A DNA stretch of 64,000 nt from Aggregatibacter segnis ATCC 33393 (GCF_000185305.1 NZ_GL622200.1:993703-1057702); one strand, 5' to 3'. Positions 11,903 through 21,938 are shown, numbered from the stretch's first letter. Notes: a model not told the origin generated them from the sequence alone. Made by a program: numbers and translations.

Positions 11903-12907
11903 ATGATGGAAAACCAAGCTCTATTAGAAAAACTTTATGGCGCACAAACCTTAACCGCCGCGGAAAGCGAAGCCTTATTTAACGCCATCATGTTGGGGAA
12001 ATTAAGCAACGAACAAATCTCCGCCATGTTAGTGGCTCTCAAAGTGCGTGGTGAAACCATCGATGAAGTCAACGGTGCCGTATTAGCCGCCGTTAAAAAT
12101 GCCAAACCGTTTCCAACACCCGACTACCCCTTTACCGACATCGTAGGCACAGGCGGTGACGGCGCCAATACTATCAATATTTCTACGGCATCCGCTATTG
12201 TCGCAGCGGCTTGTGGTGCCAAAGTGGCTAAACATGGCAACCGTAGCGTTTCCAGTAAAACCGGTTCAAGCGATTTATTAACTGCCTTGGGTGTCAATAT
12301 CGCGATGTCGCCAGAGCAAGCCCGCCAAGCATTGGATGACATTGGCATCTGCTTCTTGTTTGCACAGCAATATTATCCGGGCTTCAAATATGTGGTGCCG
12401 GTACGCCAAGCCTTAAAAACCCGTACGCTCTTTAATATTCTTGGTCCACTTATTAATCCGGCACGTCCGAAACATCAATTGCTCGGCGTTTATTCTCCCG
12501 AACTGATTGATATTTATGCTAAAACTGTTGCCAAATTAGGTCACGAACACACGATTATCGTGCACGGCAGTGGCTTAGACGAAGTGGCCATTCATGGCGC
12601 TACAGACGTAGCGGAAGTACGTAACGGCGAGATTGAACGTTATACCCTAACGCCACAGGATTTTGGCTTACAAGTCAAACCGTTGGAAAGTTTGCGCGGT
12701 GGCGAACCGACAGAAAATGCGCAAATGATTACCGCACTTTTACAAGGCAAAGGCAAAACGGAACACAACCAAGCCGTTGCCATGAACACCGCACTATTAT
12801 TAAAACTGTTCGGACAAGAAGACATTAAACAAAATGCACAACGGGTATTGGATGCGATTGCACAAGGCAAACCGTTTGAAACCTTACAAAAATTAACGGC
12901 CTATTAA
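11903..12907 (+). CDS. trpD: Anthranilate phosphoribosyltransferase
   Basis: TrpD transfers phosphoribosyl from PRPP to anthranilate, the second step of tryptophan synthesis. The 334-residue protein has the helical N-terminal domain (about 1-75) and the PRPP-binding glycine-rich motif [17 protein letters not shown]. Anthranilate-site residues are in [17 protein letters not shown], and [13 protein letters not shown] is a further signature. Start is ATG at 11903 or the adjacent ATG at 11906; both are close to the AAGGA site. A TAL tripeptide at 12731-12739 is read through an uptake signal. The enzyme is separate here, whereas in E. coli it is fused to TrpG. Confidence 0.96.
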   Translation: MMENQALLEKLYGAQTLTAAESEALFNAIMLGKLSNEQISAMLVALKVRGETIDEVNGAVLAAVKNAKPFPTPDYPFTDIVGTGGDGANTINISTASAIVAAACGAKVAKHGNRSVSSKTGSSDLLTALGVNIAMSPEQARQALDDIGICFLFAQQYYPGFKYVVPVRQALKTRTLFNILGPLINPARPKHQLLGVYSPELIDIYAKTVAKLGHEHTIIVHGSGLDEVAIHGATDVAEVRNGEIERYTLTPQDFGLQVKPLESLRGGEPTENAQMITALLQGKGKTEHNQAVAMNTALLLKLFGQEDIKQNAQRVLDAIAQGKPFETLQKLTAY

Positions 12908-12942
12908 TTTAAAGACCCGTTTTCAAAAAATAAGACATAAAC

Positions 12943-14373
12943 ATGATCACACAAGACTTTTCCAAACCACTTGAAGCCGCAACGGTGTTACAAAAAATCG
13001 TGCTTGATAAAGCCGAATGGGTAAAAAACAAAGAAGCGGAATTTCCGTTAAGTGAATTTGAAAAAAACATTCAAAAATCCGACCGCGCTTTTTATGATGC
13101 GTTGGCAAAAGGCACCCACCAAAAACCGGCGTACATTTTAGAATGTAAAAAAGCCTCGCCGTCCAAAGGATTGATTCGCAGTGAATTTAAGCCGACAGAA
13201 ATTGCGCAGATCTATAAAAACTATGCCAATGCGATTTCTGTGCTGACGGATGAAAAATACTTCCTGGGCAATTTTACCTACATCAAACAAGTTCGCGACG
13301 TTGTCACACAACCGGTGTTGTGCAAAGACTTTATGATCAGCGAATATCAGGTGTATTTAGCGCGTTTTTACCAAGCCGACGCGATTTTACTCATGCTTTC
13401 AGTAGTGAGCGACGAAACTTATCGCATCTTAGCCGATTTGGCACATTCTCTCGGCATGGGCGTGTTGACCGAAACCAGTAACGAAGAAGAATTTGAACGC
13501 GCCTTGGCGTTAGAGGCGAAAATTATCGGCGTAAATAATCGTAATTTGCACGATTTAAGCGTAGATTTAAACCGCGTAGTGGCACTAACCAACCGATATG
13601 CCGACCGCATTCCTGCCGATGTACGAATCATCAGCGAATCAGGCATTTACAATCATCAACAAGTGCGAGAATTACAACAAGTTGCCCACGGCTTTTTAAT
13701 TGGCAGCAGTTTGATGGGCAAACCTGATTTGAACAACGCCGTACGTGAAGTCATTTTCGGCGAAAACAAAGTGTGCGGTTTAACCCGTGCGCAAGACGTA
13801 AAAACCGTTTACGAAAGCGGTGCATTGTACGGCGGACTGATTTTTGTCGAAAACTCCAAACGTTGTGTCAGTTTACGCCAAGCCCAAGAATTGGTGACGG
13901 CCGCACCACTTCGTTTTGTGGGCGTGTTTCAAAATCAAGGCATTGATTTTATCGTGAAAATCGCGCAGCAGTTACAGCTCTATGCCGTTCAGTTGCACGG
14001 CGATGAAACAGCGGAATTTATCACCGCACTTCGCGCCGAATTGCCTGAAAGCATTCGTATTTGGAAAGCCATTTCCGTGGAGGTAACCCATAAAAGTGCG
14101 GTGGTTTTTGACGACGTTTCTGCGATTGATCGTTTTGTTTTCGATAGCAAGTCAGGCGCGCAACAAGGTGGTACCGGTGAGACTTTCGATTGGTCATTGA
14201 TTCCTGCCCATCTGAAACATAAAATTATTCTGGCGGGTGGCATTAACCCTGATAACATTGAAGATACATTGGCACAACATTGTGTCGGGGTTGATTTAAA
14301 TTCCGGTGTGGAACGTGCGCCCGGCGTGAAAGATGCCGAAAAAGTGCGGTCGGTTTTTGCAAAGATTTTATAG
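12943..14373 (+). CDS. trpC: Bifunctional indole-3-glycerol-phosphate synthase / phosphoribosylanthranilate isomerase
   Basis: Two fused TIM barrels (476 residues) catalyse consecutive steps. The C-terminal isomerase (about 258-476) converts phosphoribosylanthranilate, and the N-terminal synthase (about 1-255) closes the indole ring. Synthase motifs include [14 protein letters not shown], the catalytic glutamate region ISESGIYN, and GFLIGSSLM. Isomerase motifs include [10 protein letters not shown] with its catalytic cysteine, VGVFQNQ, VQLHGDE and LAGGINPDN. The TrpC-TrpF fusion is usual in enteric and Pasteurellaceae genomes. Three uptake signals are in the reading frame (14023, 14094 and 14342); the last encodes KVRSVF just before the end. 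Confidence 0.96.
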   Translation: MITQDFSKPLEAATVLQKIVLDKAEWVKNKEAEFPLSEFEKNIQKSDRAFYDALAKGTHQKPAYILECKKASPSKGLIRSEFKPTEIAQIYKNYANAISVLTDEKYFLGNFTYIKQVRDVVTQPVLCKDFMISEYQVYLARFYQADAILLMLSVVSDETYRILADLAHSLGMGVLTETSNEEEFERALALEAKIIGVNNRNLHDLSVDLNRVVALTNRYADRIPADVRIISESGIYNHQQVRELQQVAHGFLIGSSLMGKPDLNNAVREVIFGENKVCGLTRAQDVKTVYESGALYGGLIFVENSKRCVSLRQAQELVTAAPLRFVGVFQNQGIDFIVKIAQQLQLYAVQLHGDETAEFITALRAELPESIRIWKAISVEVTHKSAVVFDDVSAIDRFVFDSKSGAQQGGTGETFDWSLIPAHLKHKIILAGGINPDNIEDTLAQHCVGVDLNSGVERAPGVKDAEKVRSVFAKIL

Positions 14374-14399
14374 CGTCACAAAACCACACAATAAATAAT

Positions 14400-14430
14400 G
14401 GCACACAATGTCCAATGTGCGCCTTTTTCT
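14400..14430 (+). terminator. Intrinsic terminator of the first trp operon
   Basis: GGCACACA pairs with TGTGCGCC with one mismatch around an 8-base loop, followed by TTTTTCTTTT. It lies 26 bases after the trpC stop. Confidence 0.8.
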
Positions 14431-14596
14431 TTTCTTAATTCAGCCTTTTCTGCGATCAAATCCTTTTTTCTCTAACTCCAAATAAAATTTCATACCTAGT
14501 TATGGTTACAATAATTTAATAAATGAGAATTAATCGCAATTAATCTATAAAAACAAAAGGTTACATCCTATATTCGGATAAAAAATAGGGATATTC

Positions 14597-14645
14597 TTGA
14601 TGACGATCAAATAATGTTCCACCTTATGAGCATATCATAGCGCCG
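14597..14645 (+). promoter_or_regulatory. FNR-activated hyb promoter (perfect FNR box)
   Basis: TTGATGACGATCAA (14597-14610) matches the FNR consensus TTGAT-N4-ATCAA at every defined base. The -10 box TATCAT (14633-14638) predicts a start near 14645, placing the box centre at -41.5, the standard class II activator position. This implies anaerobic induction of the hydrogenase operon. The rest of the 309-base gap between trpC and hybO is AT-rich. It contains a weak Fur-like heptamer pair around 14524-14538 and no supportable gene. Confidence 0.85.
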
Positions 14646-14682
14646 ATAACCATATATAAAATGTGTGAATTGGAGTGAATAT

Positions 14683-15831
14683 ATGCAACGAAGCGATGGA
14701 TTATTTTCTGCCTTAGCTGATGTTTCCCGCCGGGATTTCATGAAATTATGTACCGCACTTGCAGCAACAATGGGGCTAAGTAGTAAAGCCAGTGCGCAAA
14801 TGACAGAAGCCTTGACGGCGCCTGCTCGTCCGCCGGTGTTATGGATTGGTGCACAAGAGTGTACAGGATGTACAGAATCTCTGCTACGTGCCACTCACCC
14901 GACGGTGGAAAATTTAGTATTGGAAATGATTTCCTTAGAATACCACGAAGTCCTTTCTGCCGCGTTTGGAGAACAAGCTGAAGATAATAAACACAACGCC
15001 ATGCATAAATATTATGGCAAATATGTTTTAGTCGTTGATGGTTCCATTCCGGTGAAAGACGGTGGTGTTTATTGTATGGTCGCTGGAAAACCGATTGTAG
15101 AACACATTCAAGAGGCGGCAAAAGGTGCTGCAGCCATTATTGCGATTGGTTCTTGTGCTGCCTGGGGTGGTGTGCCATCCAGCGGTGGTAACCCAACCGG
15201 CGCCAGCAGTTTAACTGATGTGTTACCAAAAGGTACGCCGATCATTAACATTCCGGGCTGCCCGCCGAATCCACATAACTTCCTTGCAACAGTCGCTTAC
15301 ATTCTTACTTATAAGAAATTACCGGCAATGGACAAACTCAATCGTCCGCTATTCGCTTACGATCGCTTAATTCACGAAAACTGCTATCGCAGACCGCACT
15401 TTGATGCAGGTCGCTTCGCCAAAGAATACGGCGATTATGGTCATCGCAATGGTTGGTGTTTATACCATCTCGGTTGTAAAGGACCGGAAACTTACGGCAA
15501 CTGCTCTACTTTAGAATTCTGTGATGTCGGTGGTAATAACTGGCCGGTAGGTATTGGTCATCCTTGTTATGGTTGTAACGAAAAAGGCGTGGGCTTTACC
15601 AAAGGCATTTTCCAATTAGCCGGTGTAGAAAACCCAACACCGCGCGCTGAAAAACCCGATGTAAACAATAATGAAGGCTCAGGTGCAACGATGACAGCCA
15701 TCGGTTTATTGGGCGGTGCTGCTGCCATCCTTGCCGGTGTGAGTGTTGTCACCTTACGCGAATTAAGTGTTCAACATAAAGCCCGTTCCGAAGCCAAAGC
15801 GGCAGAGAAAGAACAGCATACAGGTAAATAA
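14683..15831 (+). CDS. hybO: Hydrogenase-2 small subunit
   Basis: HybO is the iron-sulfur subunit that carries electrons away from the [NiFe] site of HybC during periplasmic H2 oxidation. The 382-residue precursor has a twin-arginine signal with SRRDFMKL (Arg16-Arg17) and a hydrophobic stretch ending near ASAQ. The proximal cluster begins with [13 protein letters not shown], and the later cysteines fit the distal and medial clusters. A C-terminal membrane helix (about residues 340-360) anchors the complex in the inner membrane. ATG 14683 is preceded by GGAG with 7-base spacing; the upstream in-frame GTG is not needed. It is the first gene of the FNR-controlled operon. Confidence 0.95.
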   Translation: MQRSDGLFSALADVSRRDFMKLCTALAATMGLSSKASAQMTEALTAPARPPVLWIGAQECTGCTESLLRATHPTVENLVLEMISLEYHEVLSAAFGEQAEDNKHNAMHKYYGKYVLVVDGSIPVKDGGVYCMVAGKPIVEHIQEAAKGAAAIIAIGSCAAWGGVPSSGGNPTGASSLTDVLPKGTPIINIPGCPPNPHNFLATVAYILTYKKLPAMDKLNRPLFAYDRLIHENCYRRPHFDAGRFAKEYGDYGHRNGWCLYHLGCKGPETYGNCSTLEFCDVGGNNWPVGIGHPCYGCNEKGVGFTKGIFQLAGVENPTPRAEKPDVNNNEGSGATMTAIGLLGGAAAILAGVSVVTLRELSVQHKARSEAKAAEKEQHTGK

Positions 15832-15832
15832 C

Positions 15833-16873
15833 ATGGATAGACGAAAATTTCTAAAAGCCGGTGTGCTTGGCGGAATTGCTTCCACCTTGCCTGTGTCGAG
15901 TGCACAGGCATCGGAAGTGGTTGAGCCTATTCCAGGTGCGCTTGGAATGCTTTACGACTCTACCCTTTGTGTAGGTTGTCAGGCATGCGTGGCTGAATGT
16001 CAAAACGTGAACCACACACCAGTAAATCCAAAAGGTGATCAAACCTGGTCAAATAACGACAAGCTCACGCCGTTTACGCGTAATATTATTCAAGTTTGGA
16101 CCGATGGTGACGGTAAAAATAAAGACCAATCGGAAAATGGCTATGCTTACGTGAAAAAACAATGTATGCATTGCGTTGACCCAAACTGTGTTGCGGTTTG
16201 CCCGGTTCAAGCCCTTACCAAAGATCCAAAAACCGGTATCGTAAAATACGATCCCGATATTTGTACCGGTTGCCGTTATTGCATGGTGGGTTGCCCTTTT
16301 GATGTACCAAAATACGACTATGACAATCCATTCGGTGAAATCAGCAAATGTGAACTCTGTAACCAAAAAGGTGTTGAACGCCTAGATAAAGGCGAATTGC
16401 CGGGTTGTTGCCATGTTTGCCCAACGGGTGCCATTATTTTCGGTACAAGAGAAGAATTATTGGCGGAGGCCAAACGCCGTTTAAGTTTATTACGCGGTAC
16501 TGAATACGATTACCCGCGTCAACACGTCAATAGTACGGATAAATACCGCGCTACCGTGCCGGCATATCAATACCATATTTACGGTGAAAAAGAAGGCGGC
16601 GGAACACAAGTCCTAGCCTTAAGTGGAGTACCATTTGAAAATCTTGGCCTACCACCTTTAGATGAAGTGGCAACGGGAAGTCGTGCAGCGCATTTACAAC
16701 ATTTCTTGTATCGTGGTTTAGCGTTGCCGTTAGTGGCACTTGCCGGTCTTACCTTTATGACTTACAAAAATATGCATGGCGATAAAATTGCCGAGCGTAT
16801 TGCAGCACAAAAAGAAGCCATGCGTCAGGCACGCAAGGAAATTGAAGAAGCGGAGGATGAGCATCATGAGTAA
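15833..16873 (+). CDS. hybA: Hydrogenase-2 ferredoxin-like subunit
   Basis: HybA passes electrons from HybO to the membrane protein HybB. The 346-residue protein starts [10 protein letters not shown], a twin-arginine signal. Four cysteine groups for [4Fe-4S] clusters follow: [37 protein letters not shown], and CELC with CCHVCP. A C-terminal hydrophobic segment ([18 protein letters not shown]) anchors it, and a charged coiled tail follows. The ATG is one base after the hybO stop codon, with AGGT upstream. The end overlaps the hybB start by 8 bases. It is somewhat longer than the E. coli protein because of the charged tail. Confidence 0.94.
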   Translation: MDRRKFLKAGVLGGIASTLPVSSAQASEVVEPIPGALGMLYDSTLCVGCQACVAECQNVNHTPVNPKGDQTWSNNDKLTPFTRNIIQVWTDGDGKNKDQSENGYAYVKKQCMHCVDPNCVAVCPVQALTKDPKTGIVKYDPDICTGCRYCMVGCPFDVPKYDYDNPFGEISKCELCNQKGVERLDKGELPGCCHVCPTGAIIFGTREELLAEAKRRLSLLRGTEYDYPRQHVNSTDKYRATVPAYQYHIYGEKEGGGTQVLALSGVPFENLGLPPLDEVATGSRAAHLQHFLYRGLALPLVALAGLTFMTYKNMHGDKIAERIAAQKEAMRQARKEIEEAEDEHHE

Positions 16874-18092
16874 TCCACGTCCGGTGGGCGGTCGCCTTGT
16901 TTCTGCCGCAATTCTCTTTTTTGCACCACTTGCCGTGCTTTGCGTTTTATTAATTTTAAAACGTCTAGTTTTTGGTATTGGTTCCGTGACCGCACTTAAT
17001 GGCGGTTATCCTTGGGGTTTATGGATTGCCTTTGACTTGCTTGTCGGTACAGGTTTTGCCTGTGGCGGTTGGGCATTAGCTTGGACAGTGTATATTTTCA
17101 ATAAAGGGAAATATCACGCTCTTGTGCGCCCAGCATTGCTCGCCAGTCTCTTTGGCTATTCCCTTGGCGGTTTATCTATCACCATTGATATGGGACGTTA
17201 TTGGCACTTGCCGTATTTCTACGTTCCAGGGCAGTTCAATACCAATTCCGTGCTGTTTGAAACGGCATTTTGTATGACGGTGTATATCATTGTTGTCACC
17301 TTAGAATTTGCGCCGGTATGGCTTGGTTTCCTTGGTTTGAAGAAATGGTTTAATAAACTCAATAAAATCATGTTCTTCATTATTGCATTGGGTGCCTTAT
17401 TGCCAATGATGCACCAATCTTCAATGGGTTCCTTGATGATTGTAGCAGGCCACAAAGTACATCCTGTATGGCAAAGTTATGAAGTGTTACCGATTCTCTC
17501 CCTGCTTACCGCTTTCATTATGGGGTTCTCTATCGTGATATTTGAAGGTTCCTTAGTGAAAGCCGGTCTTGCAGGAAAAACACCGGATGAGCGTCATTTA
17601 TTCACTCAATTAGCGCGTGTCACTGCAGGTTTGATCTTCTGTTTCCTAGCGGTGCGTTTTGGTGAGTTGATTTATCACGACAAACTGCAAATGGTTGTGG
17701 GTTTCGATAAATTAACTAAATTTGAAGCATGGATGTTCTGGATGGAAGTCTGGTTGATGGTATTACCGTTACTTACCCTCTTCCTCGGGGAGAAAAAATC
17801 AGATTCCCGTTGGTTATTTATTTCGGCATTAAGCATGTTACTCGGTGCAGCATTATGGCGGATGAACTACTCTCTCATCATGTATAATCCGGGCAATGGC
17901 TATCGATATTTCCCATCTGCGGAAGAATTGCTTATTTCAATTGGCTTCGTTTCAATTGAAGTATGTGCCTATATTTTAATCATTCGTTTATTCCCTGTAT
18001 TACCGGTATTTAAAGAAAAACATACCGAAGACTCAGAAAAAATTATTGCCGAAAAAGCGGCATTCAGCAAAAAAGTTAGCGGAGCAGAATAA
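16866..18092 (+). CDS. hybB: Hydrogenase-2 integral membrane subunit
   Basis: HybB is the NrfD/PsrC-type membrane subunit that links H2 oxidation to the quinone pool. The 408-residue protein has about ten hydrophobic helices with conserved segments such as [24 protein letters not shown]. The ATG at 16866 (MSNPRPVGG) overlaps the end of hybA. An in-frame ATG three codons earlier is possible. Its stop overlaps the hybC start (TAATG). The charged cytoplasmic tail contains KHTEDSEK. The subunit carries no cofactor-binding motifs of its own, consistent with the family. Confidence 0.93.
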   Translation: MSNPRPVGGRLVSAAILFFAPLAVLCVLLILKRLVFGIGSVTALNGGYPWGLWIAFDLLVGTGFACGGWALAWTVYIFNKGKYHALVRPALLASLFGYSLGGLSITIDMGRYWHLPYFYVPGQFNTNSVLFETAFCMTVYIIVVTLEFAPVWLGFLGLKKWFNKLNKIMFFIIALGALLPMMHQSSMGSLMIVAGHKVHPVWQSYEVLPILSLLTAFIMGFSIVIFEGSLVKAGLAGKTPDERHLFTQLARVTAGLIFCFLAVRFGELIYHDKLQMVVGFDKLTKFEAWMFWMEVWLMVLPLLTLFLGEKKSDSRWLFISALSMLLGAALWRMNYSLIMYNPGNGYRYFPSAEELLISIGFVSIEVCAYILIIRLFPVLPVFKEKHTEDSEKIIAEKAAFSKKVSGAE

Positions 18093-19801
18093 TGTCAGAA
18101 AAAAAACGTATCTCAATTGACCCAATTACCCGTATTGAGGGGCATTTACGTATTGATTGCGAAATTGAAAACGGCGTCGTCACCAATGCTTGGTCATCCG
18201 GTACCATGTGGCGCGGTATGGAAAATATCGTAAAAGGTGCCGACCCACGTGACGCATGGATGATTATGCAACGTATCTGTGGCGTATGTACCACAGTACA
18301 CGCGATTATCAGCGTACGTGCCGTAGAAGATGCTATCGGTGCTAAAGTACCAGTCAATGCGCAGTACATTCGCAACATGATTCTTGCTGCACACAGCATT
18401 CACGACCATATTGTCCATTTCTATCAACTCTCCGCCATGGACTGGGTGGATATCACCGCTGCGCTAAAAGCTGATCCTGAAAAAGCAGCAGACATGCTAA
18501 AAGGTGTCTCTACATGGTCATTAAACAGTGCTAATGAATTCCGCAACGTACAGAAAAAAATTCAAGCATTAGTGGACAGCGGACAACTTGGCATTTTCGC
18601 TAACGGTTATTTCGGTCATGCTGCAATGAAACTTCCACCAGAAGTCAACCTCATTGCCGTCGCGCACTATTTGCAAGCGCTTGAATGTCAACGTGATGCT
18701 AACCGTGTAGTCGCATTACTGGGTAGTAAAACACCACACATTCAAAACTTGGCGATTGGTGGTGTAGCAAACCCAATTAACTTAGATTCCCAAGCGGTAC
18801 TAAACCAAGAACGTCTCATGTTCGTGAAAGCGTGTATCGACCGCTTAACTGACTTCATTAACCAAGTGTATAAAGTAGATGCAGCAGTATTTGCGGCTTA
18901 CTATCCTGAATGGTTAAACTTAGGTAAAACATCCGGCAACTACTTATCTGTACCAGAATACCCAATTGATGCAGATAACTCTAAATTCATGTTAAAAGGT
19001 GGTTATATCGAAAACGGCGATTTATCGACTTTCCGCCCAATTGATCAACAAAAAGATGAGTTCGTTGTAAAAGGCATTAAAGAAAGCGGTAAACACGCTT
19101 GGTACGAAGACGATGAGCCATTAGAACCTTGGGCGGGTTTAACTCGTCCGAAATACACAGGCTGGCAAGATGACGGTAAATATTCTTGGGTAAAAGCCCC
19201 AACCTTCTACGGAAAAGTCGTTGAGGTAGGTCCTCTCGCCTATTTAATTTGCGGCTTGGCAGCGAATGACAAACCAACCGTTACCCATTTCAACGAATTA
19301 AAAGGCATTTATGAAAAATTGACTGGTAATACGTTAACTACCGATCAATTACATTCTACCCTTGGACGTATTATCGGCCGTACCGTGCATTGCTGTGCAA
19401 TCAACGATATTTTAAGTGCTCAATGGCAAATGCTCATTGATAACATCGCGAAAGGTGATATGACGGCTTATATTAAAACAGATATCCCTGCAAGCGGCGA
19501 ATTCCGTGGTGTTGGTTTCGGTGAGGTACCACGCGGCATGCTTTCTCACTGGGTTGTCATCAAAGATGGCCGCATTGAAAACTATCAAGCAGTTGTACCA
19601 TCTACATGGAATGCAGGCCCACGAAACGAACAAGACCAAATGGGCCCTTATGAGCTTTCCATTATTGGTACACCGGTGGCAGATCCAACTAAACCATTGG
19701 AGGTGGTGAGAACCATTCACTCTTTCGACCCTTGTATGTCCTGTGCCGTACACGTTGTTAATACAGAGAATGGCGAAGTGACTGAAGTGAAGGTGTTGTA
19801 A
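18092..19801 (+). CDS. hybC: Hydrogenase-2 [NiFe] large subunit
   Basis: HybC holds the nickel-iron active site that splits H2 in the periplasm. The 569-residue precursor has the N-terminal ligand motif RICGVC (61-66) and the C-terminal motif DPCMSCAVH. The last 15 residues, beginning VVNTENG, follow the conserved histidine and are the extension that HybD removes after nickel insertion. No Tat signal is present, since the large subunit travels with HybO. Start and stop are coupled by TAATG overlaps to hybB and hybD. Length matches E. coli HybC (567). Confidence 0.97.
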   Translation: MSEKKRISIDPITRIEGHLRIDCEIENGVVTNAWSSGTMWRGMENIVKGADPRDAWMIMQRICGVCTTVHAIISVRAVEDAIGAKVPVNAQYIRNMILAAHSIHDHIVHFYQLSAMDWVDITAALKADPEKAADMLKGVSTWSLNSANEFRNVQKKIQALVDSGQLGIFANGYFGHAAMKLPPEVNLIAVAHYLQALECQRDANRVVALLGSKTPHIQNLAIGGVANPINLDSQAVLNQERLMFVKACIDRLTDFINQVYKVDAAVFAAYYPEWLNLGKTSGNYLSVPEYPIDADNSKFMLKGGYIENGDLSTFRPIDQQKDEFVVKGIKESGKHAWYEDDEPLEPWAGLTRPKYTGWQDDGKYSWVKAPTFYGKVVEVGPLAYLICGLAANDKPTVTHFNELKGIYEKLTGNTLTTDQLHSTLGRIIGRTVHCCAINDILSAQWQMLIDNIAKGDMTAYIKTDIPASGEFRGVGFGEVPRGMLSHWVVIKDGRIENYQAVVPSTWNAGPRNEQDQMGPYELSIIGTPVADPTKPLEVVRTIHSFDPCMSCAVHVVNTENGEVTEVKVL

Positions 19802-20280
19802 TGAAGCCGTTAATTCTTGGTGTCGGCAATATTTTGTTAAGCGATGAAGGTGTCGGTGTGCGTGTGGTGCAGGAGCTTGAAAAACGCCCTGAAATTCAAC
19901 CGCACTTTGACATCATCGATGGTGGCACTTGTGGCATGGAATTACTGGATGCGATGGCAAACCGTGAGCATTTGATTATTGTCGATGCCGTGCTTGCTAA
20001 CAAACAGCCAGGTGAGATTGTCGTGTTACATGACGAGCAAGTGCCTACCTTTTTCTCTCGCAAAATTTCGCCACACCAACTGGGTATATGTGATGTACTT
20101 TCTGCAATGAAATTGACGGACGAATTCCCAAAACACCTTTGTCTTATCGGTATCCAGCCAGAATCGCTAGAATCCGGAATTGGCTTGACGGAAACGATAC
20201 AAAAAACATTACCGAATGTTTTTGTAGCCTTGAATCAAGTGATTACTGAATATGGTTTGAATCTAGACTCTCCTCTTTAG
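19801..20280 (+). CDS. hybD: Hydrogenase-2 maturation endopeptidase
   Basis: HybD checks nickel loading of HybC and cuts off its C-terminal extension. The 159-residue protein belongs to the HycI/HybD family. The nickel-sensing residues fit the glutamate in LSDEGVGVRV, an aspartate in the IDGGTCGMELLDAM region, and the histidine in SPHQLGICDVL. The final codons D-S-P-L-stop coincide with the start of a hairpin-ended repeat: TAG 20278-20280 lies in the loop of the element's left hairpin. The native C-terminus has therefore probably been replaced by repeat-encoded residues. The catalytic core is unaffected. Confidence 0.95.
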   Translation: MKPLILGVGNILLSDEGVGVRVVQELEKRPEIQPHFDIIDGGTCGMELLDAMANREHLIIVDAVLANKQPGEIVVLHDEQVPTFFSRKISPHQLGICDVLSAMKLTDEFPKHLCLIGIQPESLESGIGLTETIQKTLPNVFVALNQVITEYGLNLDSPL

Positions 20281-20364
20281 AAAAGAGGGACGGGGGGAGA
20301 TTTGACCTAATTAATAGAGGCAAGAGTTAAATCTCCCCTACCCCCTCTTTACGAAAGAGGGGAA
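20269..20364. repeat. Hairpin-ended intergenic repeat, copy 2, overlapping the hybD stop
   Basis: The left hairpin is CCTCTTT (20272-20278) with AAAGAGG (20282-20288), followed by GGGGGGAGATTTGAC. The right end has AAATCTCCCC, then CCCCTCTTT (20342-20350) with AAAGAGGGG (20354-20362). The ends are inverted copies of each other and match copy 1 at 11326-11481. The central parts differ and this copy is shorter. It sits between hybD and hybE. Confidence 0.75.
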
Positions 20365-20426
20365 CTTTCTTTAAGATTTCACCTGCTATGCTTTAATCTT
20401 ATTGATATTGACAAACACCCACTGAT

Positions 20427-20455
20427 AGCGCGCGTCTCTGACGCGTGCTTATTTT
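20427..20455 (+). terminator. Terminator-like hairpin between hybD and hybE
   Basis: AGCGCGCGTC (20427-20436) pairs with GACGCGTGCT (20440-20449) around TCT with one G-T pair. TATTTTATT follows. The T run is interrupted, so termination may be partial, which would lower hybE-hybG relative to hybOABCD. A -10-like TTATAG lies around 20476, upstream of hybE. Confidence 0.55.
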
Positions 20456-20513
20456 ATTAATACTTCTGGCACACGTTATAGAACGCACGCCACTATTTTG
20501 TGAAAAGTTAACC

Positions 20514-21023
20514 ATGTACCGACACGAAAAAACACCTCAAAATGCCACCGCACTTTTAAACTCTGTTTCTGGCTTTGAAGAAAATCCAACGGAGACTTTC
20601 CTTGCTGAAATGCAAAAAATTGTTCCTGAAATGCAAGATCTCCCCTTCTTTCATCACAATATTGAATGTTTCTGCCCAAAATTCGTTTTATTTGAAGGAC
20701 AATGGGTCGGCTCGGTGTTAACCCCATGGATGATTAGCGTCGTTATTTTGCCGGGCCCGCAACAAACGTGGGAACCGCGAGAGTTAGGGGATAAAATCAC
20801 TGTTCAACTGCCTTACAAAGCTCTTACCTTCACGGTCAGTGGCATTGAAACTGTACCGCAATATTTAAGTTGCTCCTTGCATTCCCCGCTTGATCCGAAT
20901 CTTACCCACGAACAAGCCATCCAACTGACACAGGATTGTCAACGCATGATTTTATCCATGCCGATCAAACAAGCGACGTTTGATCCAGATCGCCGCAATT
21001 TATTTAAAGCAATGGTAAAATAA
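20514..21023 (+). CDS. hybE: Hydrogenase-2 maturation chaperone HybE
   Basis: HybE binds the HybO precursor and prevents its Tat export until HybC is mature. The 169-residue protein fits the HupJ/HybE family in size. It has the core ECFCPKFVLFEGQWVGSVLTPWMISVVILPGP, where the aromatic and proline residues are typical. ATG 20514 is chosen because upstream in-frame codons are not family-like; no strong ribosome-binding site is visible. An uptake signal (20547-20555) is read in frame as part of NATALLN. The gene is separated from hybD by 233 bases, whereas hyb genes usually abut. Confidence 0.9.
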   Translation: MYRHEKTPQNATALLNSVSGFEENPTETFLAEMQKIVPEMQDLPFFHHNIECFCPKFVLFEGQWVGSVLTPWMISVVILPGPQQTWEPRELGDKITVQLPYKALTFTVSGIETVPQYLSCSLHSPLDPNLTHEQAIQLTQDCQRMILSMPIKQATFDPDRRNLFKAMVK

Positions 21024-21052
21024 GCGAAATTTTTAATCGGAGTAAATGAATT

Positions 21053-21328
21053 ATGTGTTTAGGTGTGCCCGGTCAAATTGTAAAAATCGGCGACAGCGCA
21101 TTACAACTTGCCACCGTGGATGTTTGCGGCGTGCAACGTGATGTGAATATTTCCCTTATCTGTAGCGATGACCCCAAACCTCTGCTTGGCAAATGGGTTC
21201 TCGTCCACGTTGGTTTCGCGATGAGCATCATTGATGAAGAAGAAGCCAAACAAACCCAAGAAGCCCTACTTGCCATGAGCCAGTTGGAACATGAAGTAGG
21301 CGATTTTTTAGGGTTGAATCAGCAGTAA
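21053..21328 (+). CDS. hybG: Hydrogenase accessory protein HybG (HypC family)
   Basis: This 91-residue HypC-type chaperone carries the Fe(CN)2CO precursor together with HypD and delivers it to the HybC precursor. The hallmark [10 protein letters not shown] has Cys2, which becomes the metal-binding residue after Met removal. GGAGT lies upstream. HybF (a HypA-type nickel protein), normally between hybE and hybG in E. coli, is absent here: only 29 bases separate the genes. HypA, HypB, HypD, HypE and HypF must be encoded elsewhere. Confidence 0.94.
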   Translation: MCLGVPGQIVKIGDSALQLATVDVCGVQRDVNISLICSDDPKPLLGKWVLVHVGFAMSIIDEEEAKQTQEALLAMSQLEHEVGDFLGLNQQ

Positions 21329-21472
21329 CGCGAGATATTGAATGGCAATAATTTGAATAAAAGCAGGCTTTTAGCTTGCTTTTTGTTTTCATCTTTCTGT
21401 GTTTTGTTTGTAAGGTACGCTTATTTACAATATTATTCCCTTCATTTTATATCTAACTCCCTGGAGGCATTC

Positions 21473-21718
21473 ATGTTCGAAATCGATTCTATTGAGCTTT
21501 TAGGCTATGTCGCAACATTCTTTGTGGCAGCATCATTTTTATTTAAATCCATCGTTTCTTTGAGAACCGTTAACTGCATCGGGGCAATTTTGTTTGTGAT
21601 CTATGGTCTTCTTAAAGGTTCCTATCCCGTAGCGTTATTGAATATATTCTTGGTTTTAGTAAACGTTTATCAATTGTGGCGCTTAAGAAATAAAAGCACA
21701 GTAGTGAGTGTGAAATAG
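21473..21718 (+). CDS. Small inner-membrane protein, YgjV/SemiSWEET-like
   Basis: The 81-residue protein has three hydrophobic helices (about 8-27, 33-50 and 55-73) and a basic C-terminus. The pattern LLGYVATFFVAASFLFKS and LFVIYGLLKGSYPVALLNIFLVLVNVYQL resembles the three-helix half-unit of the YgjV group and SemiSWEET-like proteins. A strong GGAGG site lies 5 bases before ATG 21473, which decides the start; an open extension upstream lacks support. The function is unknown. It lies between the hydrogenase and oxaloacetate-decarboxylase genes without obvious coupling to either. Confidence 0.6.
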   Translation: MFEIDSIELLGYVATFFVAASFLFKSIVSLRTVNCIGAILFVIYGLLKGSYPVALLNIFLVLVNVYQLWRLRNKSTVVSVK

Positions 21719-21938
21719 TCACAATAGAATTTCTCTTCAAATGCGTGCAGATGGCTTATTTAATTCGTCAGACAGCACGCAACATCATTTTAAAATAACG
21801 CTCAAATCCCCTTCAGAAAACACCGCACTTTTCCCTTTTCTTCTCTCCTATTTCACTCAATTTATGATCTCAATCACGGTTTTGTGAAAATGACTTGGGT
21901 AGAATAAAAATCCCATATTAAATATAAGGATACGACTA

